From Thomasclavelia saccharogumia DSM 17460 (lineage in GTDB: Bacteria; Bacillota_I; Bacilli_A; Erysipelotrichales; Coprobacillaceae), in contig NZ_JMLH01000007.1 in the NCBI RefSeq assembly GCF_000686665.1, positions 1-60,927 of the forward strand: a DNA stretch of 60,927 bases. The letters are read 5' to 3'. Shown here one piece after another: positions 9,033-18,786 of the stretch. The stretch's first letter is position 1. Each line of letters opens with the position of its first letter. The notes under the pieces were generated by a model. The model was not told the DNA's origin. It was given only the letters and a program-made list of their open reading frames with translations, and ran no database searches. The translations under genes were made by a program, and so were the position numbers.

Positions 9033-12000
9033 TTAATCTTCTTTTCTTCTATAGCTTACTAAAGCTGCAGCCATACTTAACAATCCAACTCCCGCAAATA
9101 CACCGATCATACTATCATCTCCGGTCTTGATACTTGCTGTTGTATCGCCTGCTTTGACTGAATTACTTGTTTTAACTTCTTCTAATCCTGCCATCGCTTT
9201 TGCTAATACATCTTTTGCATTATCTACTTCTTCTTGCGTTGCTTCTGGATCATCTAATACCGCTTTAGCTTCTTCTAAGGCATCTGCTAATACATTCCAT
9301 GTTTTTGCACTATAATTTACGGCACTTAATGTCTCAGCTTTATTGATCAATCCTTGTAATAAATCCTTATTTGGTATCAATCTCAAGTCTAAGTATGCTT
9401 CAATCAATGTCTTATATGCTGCATCTACTTCTGCCTGTGTTGCTTCTGCATCATCTAATACCGCTTTAGCATTTGCCATTGGCTTAGCTAAGTTGGCAAC
9501 ACTTCCTTCTGTATATGGACTCTTATCTAAATTATTTACCATATCATATGCTTCTTGTAATTTTGTTTTATCTACTTTGATTACTAAATTATTCATCGCA
9601 TCTTTTAAGTTATTTAACGCTTCGACTACATCAGCTTCTAAAGCATTTTCATCTGCTGCCACTTCTTTTGCGGCTTCTAAAGCTTCCTGTAATCCTGCCC
9701 ATGAATCAGCTGTAAAATTATCTTCTTGATATTTTTCTGCTTCTTCAATTAATTCATTTAATGCTGTTTTATCACCTTTTACAAATTCTAACATATGCAT
9801 AGCTTCAGCTAAACGATAGAATGATGTATTAACTGTTGTTTGATCTGCATTTGGATCAGCTAAAACAATTTCAGCTTCTGCCAATGCTTCATTGAATTCA
9901 GTTACTACTACAGGAATTACATTATCTAATGCACCTTGTTCTTTTAATTCATTAGCCATCTCAACGGCAATTTGTAAAGCTGTTTTATCTACTTTGATTA
10001 CTTTAACCAAACCTTCAATCATAGTTTGCAAATTGTTATATGCTTCATCAACATCTTCTTGTAAAGCATTTTCATTTGCTACAACTTCTTTAGCTGTCTC
10101 TAATGCTGATTCATATGCTGCCCATGAATCAGCAGTATAATTTTCTTTTACATAATTTTCTGTCGAACTAATCAATGCCTCTAATTCACTCTTATCACCT
10201 TTTACAAATTCTAACATTTGCATTACTTTTGATAAACGTGTAAACGAAGCATCAACAGTTGCTTGATCCACACTGTCATCTGCCAAAATCAAAGTTGCCT
10301 CTTGTAATGCAGCTTTGAATTCATCAACAACAACTGGTACAACAGCTGCTAATTGTTCTTCAGTCACGTTATTAGCCATCTCCACTGCAATCGATAATGA
10401 CTTTTTATTTATTTCTTCTTTATCCAAAAGTGAATCATAAGTTAATCCATATCCTCTAGGATAAACAATATTATCAGTATATGTGTTATTAGAATTATCA
10501 AATTCTGGAATATTAACAGGTAATTTTCCTGATGCTCCAAATGTTCCTAAAGCAACTTCGATTCCTGCAATAATATTAGGACCATATGCTGCCTTATCTG
10601 AAGTAATTCCACCAACTAATGCTTCAGTTACATCAACAGAAGAACCTTTACATCCATAAACAGCTAATATTGCATCAGCATTTGGATATAACTGCACATC
10701 ATATGGTTTATCAACAGACATGATAATAGAAGTTTTATTATTTTCATGACAATAGTTTACATAATTATTTGGTGCTGCTGATAACCAGTGATCATAAGCC
10801 ATTCTCGCCGCTGACGATACTTCAGAATTAATGATAACTGTATCAGCCCAATCTAATAATTCTTGAAGTTCATCATTGATTGTGGCATTTGCAAATCGAT
10901 AAACTTTACACTCAGCACCATCAGGAACCAAACCTGCTTCTTTTGCCCGATTCCATGCCATTACCATTTGTGCTTTTTCATTGTTATAAGGACATAACAT
11001 TAAAACTTTTGAATTTTCAGTAATACTTAAAGGTAATATATCATTTTCATTTTTGATAACTGTAACAGCCGCTGCTGCAATTTCTCGTTCTAATTCTCTA
11101 TTTGCATCAGAACCAACTGTAGCCAAGGCTTTATCTAATGAATAATCATTAGCATCATAGTCTAAAATTCCTCTGTTTTCTTTAACTGTTAAAATTCTTG
11201 TAACAGCATCATCAAGTCGCGATTCAGGAATCTCACCACTTTCAACAGCCGCAACGACACCATCAATTATTGCATCTAAATCTTTTAAATCGTCTAAATT
11301 GTATAATGTACATGGCATACAAATCATATCAACACCAGCTGCAATTGCAACTTTAACAGCCTGTACTTGATCATAGATAGCTGAAACACCAGCCATATTC
11401 ATTGCATCAGTACATACAATTCCTTCAAATCCCATTTCACCTTTTAATAAATCCGTCAAGATCTTTTTAGACATTGTTGCAGGTAGAGATTCTTCTTGAC
11501 CTGTTTTATTTGAATAAATCTTAGTATCATCTAATTGTGGATATAAAATATGAGCTGTCATGATCATTTCAATACCTTGATCAATTGCAACTTCATATGG
11601 TTTTAATTCATTCTCCATTAATTCCTCTTTAGACTTATCAACTACAGGTAATCCATAATGAGAATCTGTTGCTGTATCACCATGTCCAGGGAAATGTTTA
11701 GCACAGCCAATAACATTATAATCCGCTAATCCTTTGATCGTTGCTGAAGCTAATGTTCCTACTAACTCAGCATCATCACTATATGAGCGAAGTCCGATAA
11801 CAGGATTATTGGCATTATTATTAACATCAACAACAGGAGCCAAATTTGTATTGATTCCTAAAACACTCAATTCACTACCAATAATTTCTCCAGCTGCCTG
11901 TGCATATTCAACACTTCCTGTAGCTCCTAAAGCCATATTGCCAGGTAAAGCAGTTCCTGAACCTAAACGATAAACAGAACCCCCTTCTTGATCCGCACTA

Positions 12001-12365
12001 ATGATTAATGGAATTCCGCCATCTTTAGTAGCAGCTTCTTGTAAAGCCTGTGATAACTCAAAAGATTGTTGTGTTTCAACGATGTTTTGAGCAAAATAAA
12101 TAACTGCTCCAAAATCATAATCTTCAACAACTTTTTGGACCTGTGAATTCATTTTAGTAAATTCATTACCTGTTGTCTGCTCACCATCAGATAGATCCGT
12201 ATCCCAATATCTAAAATCAACCATCAACATTTGCGTCACTTTTTGTCGCAATGTCATTTTAGCTAGTAACTCTTCCACTCTCGAAGAAGCAGCATTAACC
12301 GGTACCACAATGGATAAAATCATCGTCAGTGATAGAATACTAGCTAAAATCTTTCCCTTTTTCAT
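9033..12365 (-). CDS. nagZ: Cell-surface family 3 beta-N-acetylglucosaminidase with C-terminal helical repeats
   Basis: A signal peptide (cleavage after VNA, about residue 26) leads into a glycoside hydrolase family 3 catalytic domain (about 30-420). It carries the NagZ-type signature KHFPGHGDTATDSH and the nucleophile aspartate in CTDAMNM. The family 3 second domain follows to about 640. Residues 640-1060 are helical repeats of the FIVAR type. The C-terminus has a TGD sortase-like motif (SIKTGDDS), a membrane segment and YRRKED, so it is probably wall-anchored. The substrate is likely muropeptide or host-glycan N-acetylglucosamine. The ATG at 12365 fits GGAGGAG; the upstream ATG does not. 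The strict LPxTG motif is absent. Confidence 0.88.
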   Translation of the reverse strand: MKKGKILASILSLTMILSIVVPVNAASSRVEELLAKMTLRQKVTQMLMVDFRYWDTDLSDGEQTTGNEFTKMNSQVQKVVEDYDFGAVIYFAQNIVETQQSFELSQALQEAATKDGGIPLIISADQEGGSVYRLGSGTALPGNMALGATGSVEYAQAAGEIIGSELSVLGINTNLAPVVDVNNNANNPVIGLRSYSDDAELVGTLASATIKGLADYNVIGCAKHFPGHGDTATDSHYGLPVVDKSKEELMENELKPYEVAIDQGIEMIMTAHILYPQLDDTKIYSNKTGQEESLPATMSKKILTDLLKGEMGFEGIVCTDAMNMAGVSAIYDQVQAVKVAIAAGVDMICMPCTLYNLDDLKDLDAIIDGVVAAVESGEIPESRLDDAVTRILTVKENRGILDYDANDYSLDKALATVGSDANRELEREIAAAAVTVIKNENDILPLSITENSKVLMLCPYNNEKAQMVMAWNRAKEAGLVPDGAECKVYRFANATINDELQELLDWADTVIINSEVSSAARMAYDHWLSAAPNNYVNYCHENNKTSIIMSVDKPYDVQLYPNADAILAVYGCKGSSVDVTEALVGGITSDKAAYGPNIIAGIEVALGTFGASGKLPVNIPEFDNSNNTYTDNIVYPRGYGLTYDSLLDKEEINKKSLSIAVEMANNVTEEQLAAVVPVVVDEFKAALQEATLILADDSVDQATVDASFTRLSKVMQMLEFVKGDKSELEALISSTENYVKENYTADSWAAYESALETAKEVVANENALQEDVDEAYNNLQTMIEGLVKVIKVDKTALQIAVEMANELKEQGALDNVIPVVVTEFNEALAEAEIVLADPNADQTTVNTSFYRLAEAMHMLEFVKGDKTALNELIEEAEKYQEDNFTADSWAGLQEALEAAKEVAADENALEADVVEALNNLKDAMNNLVIKVDKTKLQEAYDMVNNLDKSPYTEGSVANLAKPMANAKAVLDDAEATQAEVDAAYKTLIEAYLDLRLIPNKDLLQGLINKAETLSAVNYSAKTWNVLADALEEAKAVLDDPEATQEEVDNAKDVLAKAMAGLEEVKTSNSVKAGDTTASIKTGDDSMIGVFAGVGLLSMAAALVSYRRKED
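9562..10404 (-). repeat. Tandem duplication of about 140 codons inside nagZ
   Basis: Two neighbouring copies share landmarks 420 bases apart: IAVEMAN (near 10375-10400 and 9955-9980) and MLEFVKGDK (near 10195-10220 and 9773-9800). Each copy holds two helical modules. Boundaries are approximate. Confidence 0.8.
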
Positions 12366-12413
12366 CCTTATCTCCTCCATTCTACAAGCAAATTTAAAAG
12401 GGCCTGTACATAT

Positions 12414-12442
12414 ATTTTACCAACTCTTCAATCAATAGTCAA
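12414..12442 (-). promoter_or_regulatory. Sigma-A promoter of nagZ
   Basis: TTGACT (12442-12437) and TAAAAT (12419-12414) have 17-base spacing on the minus strand, shortly before the GGAGGAG site. Confidence 0.75.
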
Positions 12443-12482
12443 AAAAATAAGCTAAATACAAATAAAAATTTATCCAACAAAA

Positions 12483-12502
12483 AATAGCCTTAAAAGGCTA
12501 TT
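12483..12502 (-). terminator. Terminator of the smc-ftsY-ylxM-ffh operon
   Basis: AATAGCCT/AGGCTATT with a 4-base loop is followed by T residues on the minus strand, 13 bases after the ffh stop. Confidence 0.8.
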
Positions 12503-12515
12503 AACAACAAATATT

Positions 12516-13910
12516 TTATTTTTTCTTTTTCTTTTTATGACGTACTTTTTTACGATTAGGGTTAAACGTATTAGGATTTTTAGGTTTACCATGCATTGGC
12601 ATCCCTGTATTAGGATCAAAGTTACCTAGCATCTTCATCATTTTCTTAGATTCTTCAAACTGCTTCAATAAACGATTAATTGCCGCAACATCTTTACCGC
12701 ATCCTTTCGCAATTCTTTCTTTACGCGATAAAGTAATAATACTAGGATCGCGACGTTCCTGTTTGGTCATCGAAAAAATAATTGATTCAGTTTCTTTTAA
12801 TTTACGGTCAGAATCTTCGTCATTTAATTTAGGAATCTTAGGCATTCCAGGAATCATTTTTAAGACCCCAGAAAGTGGCCCTAGTTTTCTTAACTGCTGC
12901 ATTTGTGAAAGCATATCATCAAGGCCAAATTGACCAGACTGCATTCTTTTATATGCTTTCATCGTATCTTTTTCATCGTATACGTCTTGAACTTTTTCTA
13001 CTAATGAAACAACATCTCCCATCCCTAAAATACGATCCGCCATACGATCAGGATAGAATAAATCGATTGCATCTAATTTTTCACCAGTACCAATGAACTT
13101 GATTGGTACATGCGTAATATGTCTAATCGATAAAGCACCCCCACCACGAGAGTCCCCATCTAATTTTGTCAATACTGCCCCAGTAATATTTAACTGTTCA
13201 TTGAATGAACTAGCAACGTTAACGATATCTTGCCCAGTAAGAGCATCAACTACTAATAAAATTTCATGAGGATGAGCAATTTCTTTAATATTTGATAACT
13301 CTTTCATTAATGGCTCGTCAATATGTAAACGACCAGCCGTATCAATAATAATTACATCATTATTATTTTCCCGCGCAAAGCGCATTGCTTCTTGTACGAT
13401 TGACTCAGCTGACTGTGAAGTTCCTTTTTCATATACTGGAACATTTAGCTGTTCTCCTAATGTTTTCAACTGATCGACAGCTGCAGGACGATAAATATCA
13501 GCAGCTACCAATAATGGTTTTTTACCATGCTTTTTACTAATTAAATTAGCAATCTTACCAGCTGTAGTGGTTTTACCAGACCCCTGTAAACCAACCATCA
13601 TGATAACTGTTGGTTTTTTATCAAAATCAATTGTCGCTACTGTTGTCCCTAATAATTCTACTAATTCATCATGGACGATCTTTACAACAACTTGACCTGG
13701 TTTTAATGACCCTAAAACGTCTTGTCCTAAAGCCTTCTCTTTAGTTGAAGCAATAAACTCTTTGACAACTTGAAAGTTAACATCTGCTTCCAATAATGCT
13801 AAACGAATCTCGGTTAGCATCTCTTCCATATTTTTTTCTGTTAAACGCCCTTGTCCAGAAACTTTCTTTAAAGTACTCTGCAGACGTTCTGATAATGAAT
13901 CAAAAGCCAT
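12516..13910 (-). CDS. ffh: Signal recognition particle protein Ffh
   Basis: This SRP54 GTPase binds signal sequences and 4.5S RNA and targets ribosomes to FtsY. In its 464 residues the N domain (1-90) precedes the G domain, which has GLQGSGKTTTAGK near 107, DTAGRLH and TKLDGD. The methionine-rich M domain (about 300-435) follows and carries SRKERIAKGCG for RNA binding. The tail is lysine-rich (KKVRHKKKKKK). It is last in an operon with ylxM and ftsY, so both halves of the targeting cycle are co-expressed. Confidence 0.97.
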   Translation of the reverse strand: MAFDSLSERLQSTLKKVSGQGRLTEKNMEEMLTEIRLALLEADVNFQVVKEFIASTKEKALGQDVLGSLKPGQVVVKIVHDELVELLGTTVATIDFDKKPTVIMMVGLQGSGKTTTAGKIANLISKKHGKKPLLVAADIYRPAAVDQLKTLGEQLNVPVYEKGTSQSAESIVQEAMRFARENNNDVIIIDTAGRLHIDEPLMKELSNIKEIAHPHEILLVVDALTGQDIVNVASSFNEQLNITGAVLTKLDGDSRGGGALSIRHITHVPIKFIGTGEKLDAIDLFYPDRMADRILGMGDVVSLVEKVQDVYDEKDTMKAYKRMQSGQFGLDDMLSQMQQLRKLGPLSGVLKMIPGMPKIPKLNDEDSDRKLKETESIIFSMTKQERRDPSIITLSRKERIAKGCGKDVAAINRLLKQFEESKKMMKMLGNFDPNTGMPMHGKPKNPNTFNPNRKKVRHKKKKKK

Positions 13911-13922
13911 AAATACCCCTTT

Positions 13923-14255
13923 CTATATCTTCCTTAACAAATCTAAGTATTCTTCTATTTTTTTATGTTCACAAGACATATCATCTTCAATTCTTTGAAT
14001 TAAGTCAAGTCTTTCTTGATGTTTTTTCAATAATTGTAACTTTTCTTCATAATTTTCTAATAAATGCACTGTCTTTTTCAAATTATCAAAAACTGCATTA
14101 CGGCTAACATTCAAAGCCTCCGCAATCTCCGAAAGTGAATAATCATCATGATAATAGTAATCTAAATACATCTGTTGCTTCTCTGTTAATAAATCACTAT
14201 AACAATCCATCAACAAATTTACCCGCTGCTTTTTCTCTAAACTAGACTCCATCAT
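13923..14255 (-). CDS. ylxM: YlxM-family SRP-associated helix-turn-helix protein
   Basis: The 110-residue UPF0122 protein has a sigma-70 region 4-like helix-turn-helix (TEKQQMYLDYYYHDDYSLSEIAEALNVSRNAVFDN) and a coiled-coil tail. YlxM is encoded next to ffh or ftsY in most Firmicutes and modulates SRP activity in streptococci. The ftsY stop and its ATG overlap by one base (TAATG). A second ATG three bases on is equally well placed relative to GAGGA, so the start is uncertain by one codon. Confidence 0.9.
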   Translation of the reverse strand: MMESSLEKKQRVNLLMDCYSDLLTEKQQMYLDYYYHDDYSLSEIAEALNVSRNAVFDNLKKTVHLLENYEEKLQLLKKHQERLDLIQRIEDDMSCEHKKIEEYLDLLRKI

Positions 14256-15238
14256 TATTCCTCAACTAGATTCTTACATAATCCATAAATATACTGATCT
14301 AGATCAAATTCTTGCAAATCATCAACCTTTTCACCTAAACCAATAAATTTAACCGGTATATTTAATTGATCTTTGATTGATAAAACAATTCCACCTTTAG
14401 CCGTTCCATCCATCTTTGTTAAAACTAGACCCGTTATATCAGTGATCTTTGAAAATTCAACTGCCTGACTAACACCATTTTGTCCTGTGGTAGCATCAAT
14501 AACTAATAAAGTTTCATGTGGTGCATTAGGTACTTCACGTTTAATAATACGATTCATTTTCTCTAGTTCTTTCATTAAATTGACCTTATTTTGTAAGCGC
14601 CCTGCCGTATCGCAGATCAAAACATCGATATTTTTTTCTTTAGCTTGTTTTAAAGCATCAAAAACAACTGCTGAAGGGTCACCACCTTCACGCCCTTTAA
14701 CGATTTCAACACCAACTCGACTAGCCCATACCGCCAATTGATCAATGGCTCCTGCTCTAAATGTATCGCCAGCAGCAACCATAACTTTTTTACCCTCATC
14801 TTTAACTATCCGATTTGCCAATTTGCCAATCGTTGTCGTCTTTCCAGCGCCATTGACACCAACCATTAAAATAACCGTTAAACCGTCATCAGCATAGTTT
14901 ATCTTTGTTGTCATGACACTATCATTAGCATAAATAACAAACATTTTATCAACAATGATCTCATTGATTTCTTTAGGATCCGTAATATTTTGAATGCGGA
15001 CTTCGTTCTTAATTTCTTCAACAATTTTCATCACCATCGAAACCCCAACGTCTGACATAATCAAAATATTTTCTAATTCTTCAAAATATTCATCATTGAT
15101 TTCCCTAAATCTTGCAGCCAGTTCATTGATTCGATCGGAAAAAGTTGTATTAGACCGATCTAGCCCAGCGACATATTTTTCATTTTGTTTAGCTGATTTT
15201 CCGACAAATTTTTCTTTAACTTTACTAAAAAATCCCAT
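14255..15238 (-). CDS. ftsY: SRP receptor FtsY
   Basis: FtsY is the membrane-side partner GTPase of Ffh. The protein is 327 residues with a very short A region. The NG core shows GVNGAGKTTTIGKLANR near residue 127, DTAGRLQNK, and TKMDGTAKGG. It lies 11 bases after smc and overlaps ylxM by one base. The compact form is usual for Gram-positive FtsY. Confidence 0.97.
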   Translation of the reverse strand: MGFFSKVKEKFVGKSAKQNEKYVAGLDRSNTTFSDRINELAARFREINDEYFEELENILIMSDVGVSMVMKIVEEIKNEVRIQNITDPKEINEIIVDKMFVIYANDSVMTTKINYADDGLTVILMVGVNGAGKTTTIGKLANRIVKDEGKKVMVAAGDTFRAGAIDQLAVWASRVGVEIVKGREGGDPSAVVFDALKQAKEKNIDVLICDTAGRLQNKVNLMKELEKMNRIIKREVPNAPHETLLVIDATTGQNGVSQAVEFSKITDITGLVLTKMDGTAKGGIVLSIKDQLNIPVKFIGLGEKVDDLQEFDLDQYIYGLCKNLVEE

Positions 15239-15249
15239 TTCAAACCCTC

Positions 15250-18195
15250 CTAACTTGGATCAGATAAATCGATCGCTTCTTCTAATTTAACACTAACCAA
15301 CTTCGTAACTCCTTTTTGCTGCATCGTTGCACCATATAAAAGATCACATTCTTCCATCGTTCCTTCACGATGCGTTACAACAATAAATTGCGTTGTTCCA
15401 GAAAATTCTTTTAGATATTTCGCAAATCTTTCAACGTTTGCAATATCTAATGCTGCTTCAACCTCATCTAAAATACACATTGGTATCGGTCTAACTCGCA
15501 AAATTGCAAATAGACACGAAATAGCGATCAAAGCTTTCTCACCACCTGAAAATAGTGAAATATTTTGGACTGCCTTACCAGGTGGCTGAACATCGATATC
15601 AATTCCTGTTTCTAAAATATTAGTCGGATCACTATATTTTATTTTAGCCTTTCCGCCTCCAAATAAACTTCTAAATACAGTATTAAATTCTTCATTAATT
15701 TTTTCAAAAGTTTCTGAAAAACGTTCGATCATGATCTCATCCATCTCTTTTATAGCCTCTAAAATACTATCTTGAGCCTGTAATAAATCAATTCGCTGAC
15801 GATTCATGTTTTCATAACGTTCACTTACAGTTTTATACTCTTCGATGGCATCAATATTAACATTCCCTAATCTACTGATCTTAGTTCTTAATTCGTATAC
15901 TTCTAATTTTGCCTGTTCAACATCAATTTCTTCTTGATACTGTTCAACGGCATATTCATAAGTCATCCGATATTCATCATTCAACCGTGTTAAATGATTA
16001 CTAAGCAATGTTTCCAATTTTGTCGCTTTAATAGCATTAGCGTTAACTTCACTTTGCACCTCTTTTAAATCTTTACGATATTCGCGAAGTTCTACTTCTA
16101 AAGCTTCATTTTGATTTACATAAGACATTCTAAGTTCCCGCTTTGATTTAATTTCTTCAGTCAAATCATCACGATATTTAACAGCTTCATTTAACTGATT
16201 GATCAATTTACTTTCTGTCTTACCAGTAGCAAAATCTTCTAATTCAACGCTTTGATCAGCTAATGACTCATATTCAGATTTTGCTTTGATCAGCTCTTCG
16301 CGTTTACCTTGAACAACTACTTCCAATTTAGCATAGGCCATCTGTTTTTGTAACAAAGCATGTGAAATTTCTTTGATCTCATTATCTAAAACATTATATT
16401 CATTTCTTTTTTTAGCATAATCTTTTTCTTGATTTTCTAAAGTAATAGCAACTTCTTCAAGTTCTCTTTTTTGCACCAATGATGATTTTTGACGATTAAA
16501 ACTCCCTCCTGTCAAAGATCCACCAACATTGACGATATCACCGTCAAGTGACACGATTTTATATCGAGCAAAAGTTGCTTTACTGATTTCATTAGCACAA
16601 TCAATGTCTTTAGCAATGATAATATTACCTAACTGATTTAAAACAACACTTTCAATTTTATCATCATAACTAACAAAATCACTTGCTAGACCAAGATAAC
16701 CATCCATCGTCTTACTAACGATCAAATGTTCTTCCCGAACACTGCGCGGTTTCATTGTATTTACTGGTAAAAATGTTGCTCGTCCAGCTTTGTTATCACG
16801 TAAAAACTTGATTGTATCACGAGCTGTTAGATCATCAGTTGTGACAATGAATTCAATTGCTCCAGCTAATGCTGAAGAAATCGCCAGTTCGTATCCTTCA
16901 TTTGTAGTAATTAAATCACCTAAAACACCAATAATATTTTTATTGCTTTTGGCAAGTGATAGTACTGTTTTGATGCCGTGATGATAATTAGATTTGTTTT
17001 CAACCGCATCGATCAAGATCTCTTTTTTTGATTTATTTTTGTTGATCTCACTAGTAAGATAATCAATATCTTCCTTTAATTTAGTCAATCGATTATTGCG
17101 ATTTTCCTGATTTTCAATGATCTCGTTTAATTCTTTTTCAGTATTTTCTAATCGTTCAACACGATCGTTATATTCATTGACAATATCACTTAAAATAGCT
17201 TTCATATTAGCAATGCTTTCTTGGAGATTTTCTTTACTTAATGTTTCTAAAGCATGCTTTCTTTTTTGATCAATTTCTACTTTAGCTGTTTCTAACTTAG
17301 AAACATTAGATACAGCCTCTAACAGCTTTGTTTGTAAAACATTTATTTCTTGATCTAAAACAAACATTTTCTTTTTGATCTTATCATTACTATCCTCTTT
17401 TAACTGGATATCTGTTTCTAATGATACTTGTCGTTCATTTAAATCTTTAATACTTTTACTAAATTCATCTAATGATTTTTTAGCATTACTTATCTCACGG
17501 ATCAAAACATTTACCTCGATCGAAGTTAAGCGCTCTTTTAAAGTCAAATACTTTTCAGCTTTTTCTTTTTGTCTCTTTAAAGGACCAACCTGTTTTTCCA
17601 ATTCGACAACAATATCACCAATTCTTTCAAGATTCTCTTTAGTTCTTTCTAATTTACGAATCGATTCTAACTTCCGCTTTTTATATTTAGAAACACCAGC
17701 TGCTTCTTCAAAAATGCCCCTTCTTTCTTCTGGTTTACTATCAGCAAAACTCGAAATATTTCCTTGCGAAATAATTGATAAAGAATCTCTTCCTAAACCG
17801 GTATCCATGATCAAATCCACAATATCTTTTAAACGACACTGCTGTTTATTGATCAAATATTCAGCTTCATTATTTTGACGATAAAGTCGTCTGGTAATTT
17901 CAACTTCATTATAATCATATTTCATAAAACGATCACTATTATCAAAGACTAAAGTTACTTCAGCTAAATTTTGGGCTCGACGATCTTCACTTCCAGCAAA
18001 AATAACATCTGTCATATTTGATCCCCGCAATGATTTTACTGATTGTTCTCCCAGTACCCATCTAACGGCATCTGAAATATTTGATTTACCACAGCCATTA
18101 GGCCCTACGATTCCCGTGATTCCTGGCTGAAATTCTATATTAACTTTATCGGCAAATGATTTAAAACCATGCAATTCAATTCTTTTTAAATACAT
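15250..18195 (-). CDS. smc: Chromosome partition protein SMC, short-armed
   Basis: The ATPase ends are complete. Walker A (GPNGCGKSN) is near residue 32, the signature LFSGGEKALIA is near 885, and Walker B (MCILDEVEAALD) is near 920. A hinge lies at about 405-545. The two coiled-coil arms are roughly 230-240 residues each, giving 981 residues against about 1186 in Bacillus subtilis. This is close to the length in Mollicutes. No frameshift or internal gap is seen, so the short arms look genuine. It organises the chromosome with ScpA and ScpB, whose genes are not here. xpt stands upstream instead of the rnc gene often found there. Confidence 0.96.
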   Translation of the reverse strand: MYLKRIELHGFKSFADKVNIEFQPGITGIVGPNGCGKSNISDAVRWVLGEQSVKSLRGSNMTDVIFAGSEDRRAQNLAEVTLVFDNSDRFMKYDYNEVEITRRLYRQNNEAEYLINKQQCRLKDIVDLIMDTGLGRDSLSIISQGNISSFADSKPEERRGIFEEAAGVSKYKKRKLESIRKLERTKENLERIGDIVVELEKQVGPLKRQKEKAEKYLTLKERLTSIEVNVLIREISNAKKSLDEFSKSIKDLNERQVSLETDIQLKEDSNDKIKKKMFVLDQEINVLQTKLLEAVSNVSKLETAKVEIDQKRKHALETLSKENLQESIANMKAILSDIVNEYNDRVERLENTEKELNEIIENQENRNNRLTKLKEDIDYLTSEINKNKSKKEILIDAVENKSNYHHGIKTVLSLAKSNKNIIGVLGDLITTNEGYELAISSALAGAIEFIVTTDDLTARDTIKFLRDNKAGRATFLPVNTMKPRSVREEHLIVSKTMDGYLGLASDFVSYDDKIESVVLNQLGNIIIAKDIDCANEISKATFARYKIVSLDGDIVNVGGSLTGGSFNRQKSSLVQKRELEEVAITLENQEKDYAKKRNEYNVLDNEIKEISHALLQKQMAYAKLEVVVQGKREELIKAKSEYESLADQSVELEDFATGKTESKLINQLNEAVKYRDDLTEEIKSKRELRMSYVNQNEALEVELREYRKDLKEVQSEVNANAIKATKLETLLSNHLTRLNDEYRMTYEYAVEQYQEEIDVEQAKLEVYELRTKISRLGNVNIDAIEEYKTVSERYENMNRQRIDLLQAQDSILEAIKEMDEIMIERFSETFEKINEEFNTVFRSLFGGGKAKIKYSDPTNILETGIDIDVQPPGKAVQNISLFSGGEKALIAISCLFAILRVRPIPMCILDEVEAALDIANVERFAKYLKEFSGTTQFIVVTHREGTMEECDLLYGATMQQKGVTKLVSVKLEEAIDLSDPS

Positions 18196-18211
18196 TTATA
18201 CCCTCTTTTCA

Positions 18212-18784
18212 TTATCTTAAAATTACCGTTCCATCTTTAAAAGCATCAACGATTGCCAAAGATTCTATCCGATATCCTTTTTCTTCAATTAATTTACGAC
18301 CATCCTGAAACCCTTTTTCAATTACGATTCCAACTCCAGCAACGTTTGCCTTTGCCTGATCAATAATATTGATCAATCCTAAAACAGCTTGTCCATTTGC
18401 CAAGAAATCATCAATGATTAAAATATTATCATCTTCACTAAGATATTTTTTACTAACGATTGCATCATAATCGATTCCTTTGGTAAATGAATGAACTTTA
18501 GCTGTGTATAAGTGGGTACTAGTTGTTTTAGCTGTACCTTTTTTAGCAAAGACTACTGGCACATCATCAAATTCAAAAGCAGTAGCTAAAGCAATTCCGA
18601 TTCCTGAAGCTTCAATTGTTAAAATTTTATTTATCTTGACATCTTTAAAACGTTCTTTAAACTCTTTAGCAATTTTCCGATATAACGAACAGTCTATTTG
18701 ATGATTCAAAAAACTATCAACTCTTAAAATATCCGGCATAATCACATTTCCATCTTTTAAAATTCTCTGTTTTAATAAATCCAT
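18212..18784 (-). CDS. xpt: Xanthine phosphoribosyltransferase
   Basis: Xpt salvages xanthine to XMP using PRPP, supplying guaA. The 190-residue protein has the PRPP loop in LIIDDFLANGQAVLG and the family N-terminus (LKQRILKDGNVIMPDILRVD). It starts 2 bases after the histidine kinase gene and lies 16 bases before smc, so it is transcribed with the two-component genes. The purine riboswitch that precedes xpt in Bacillus is absent. Confidence 0.93.
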   Translation of the reverse strand: MDLLKQRILKDGNVIMPDILRVDSFLNHQIDCSLYRKIAKEFKERFKDVKINKILTIEASGIGIALATAFEFDDVPVVFAKKGTAKTTSTHLYTAKVHSFTKGIDYDAIVSKKYLSEDDNILIIDDFLANGQAVLGLINIIDQAKANVAGVGIVIEKGFQDGRKLIEEKGYRIESLAIVDAFKDGTVILR

Positions 18785-18786
18785 CT

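Noticed and set aside
9343-9729. Plus-strand frame opposite the nagZ repeats
   Set aside because: It and neighbouring plus-strand frames at 9127 and 9892 are antisense shadows of the repetitive helical coding sequence, with Ser/Ala-rich translations and no ribosome binding sites.
17375-17878. Plus-strand 167-codon frame opposite smc
   Set aside because: Antisense to conserved SMC coding sequence, with no start signals and a hydrophobic Leu/Ser-rich translation typical of a shadow frame.
15250-18195. SMC being a truncated pseudogene
   Set aside because: Walker A, hinge, signature and Walker B are all present in one frame; only the coiled coils are shorter.
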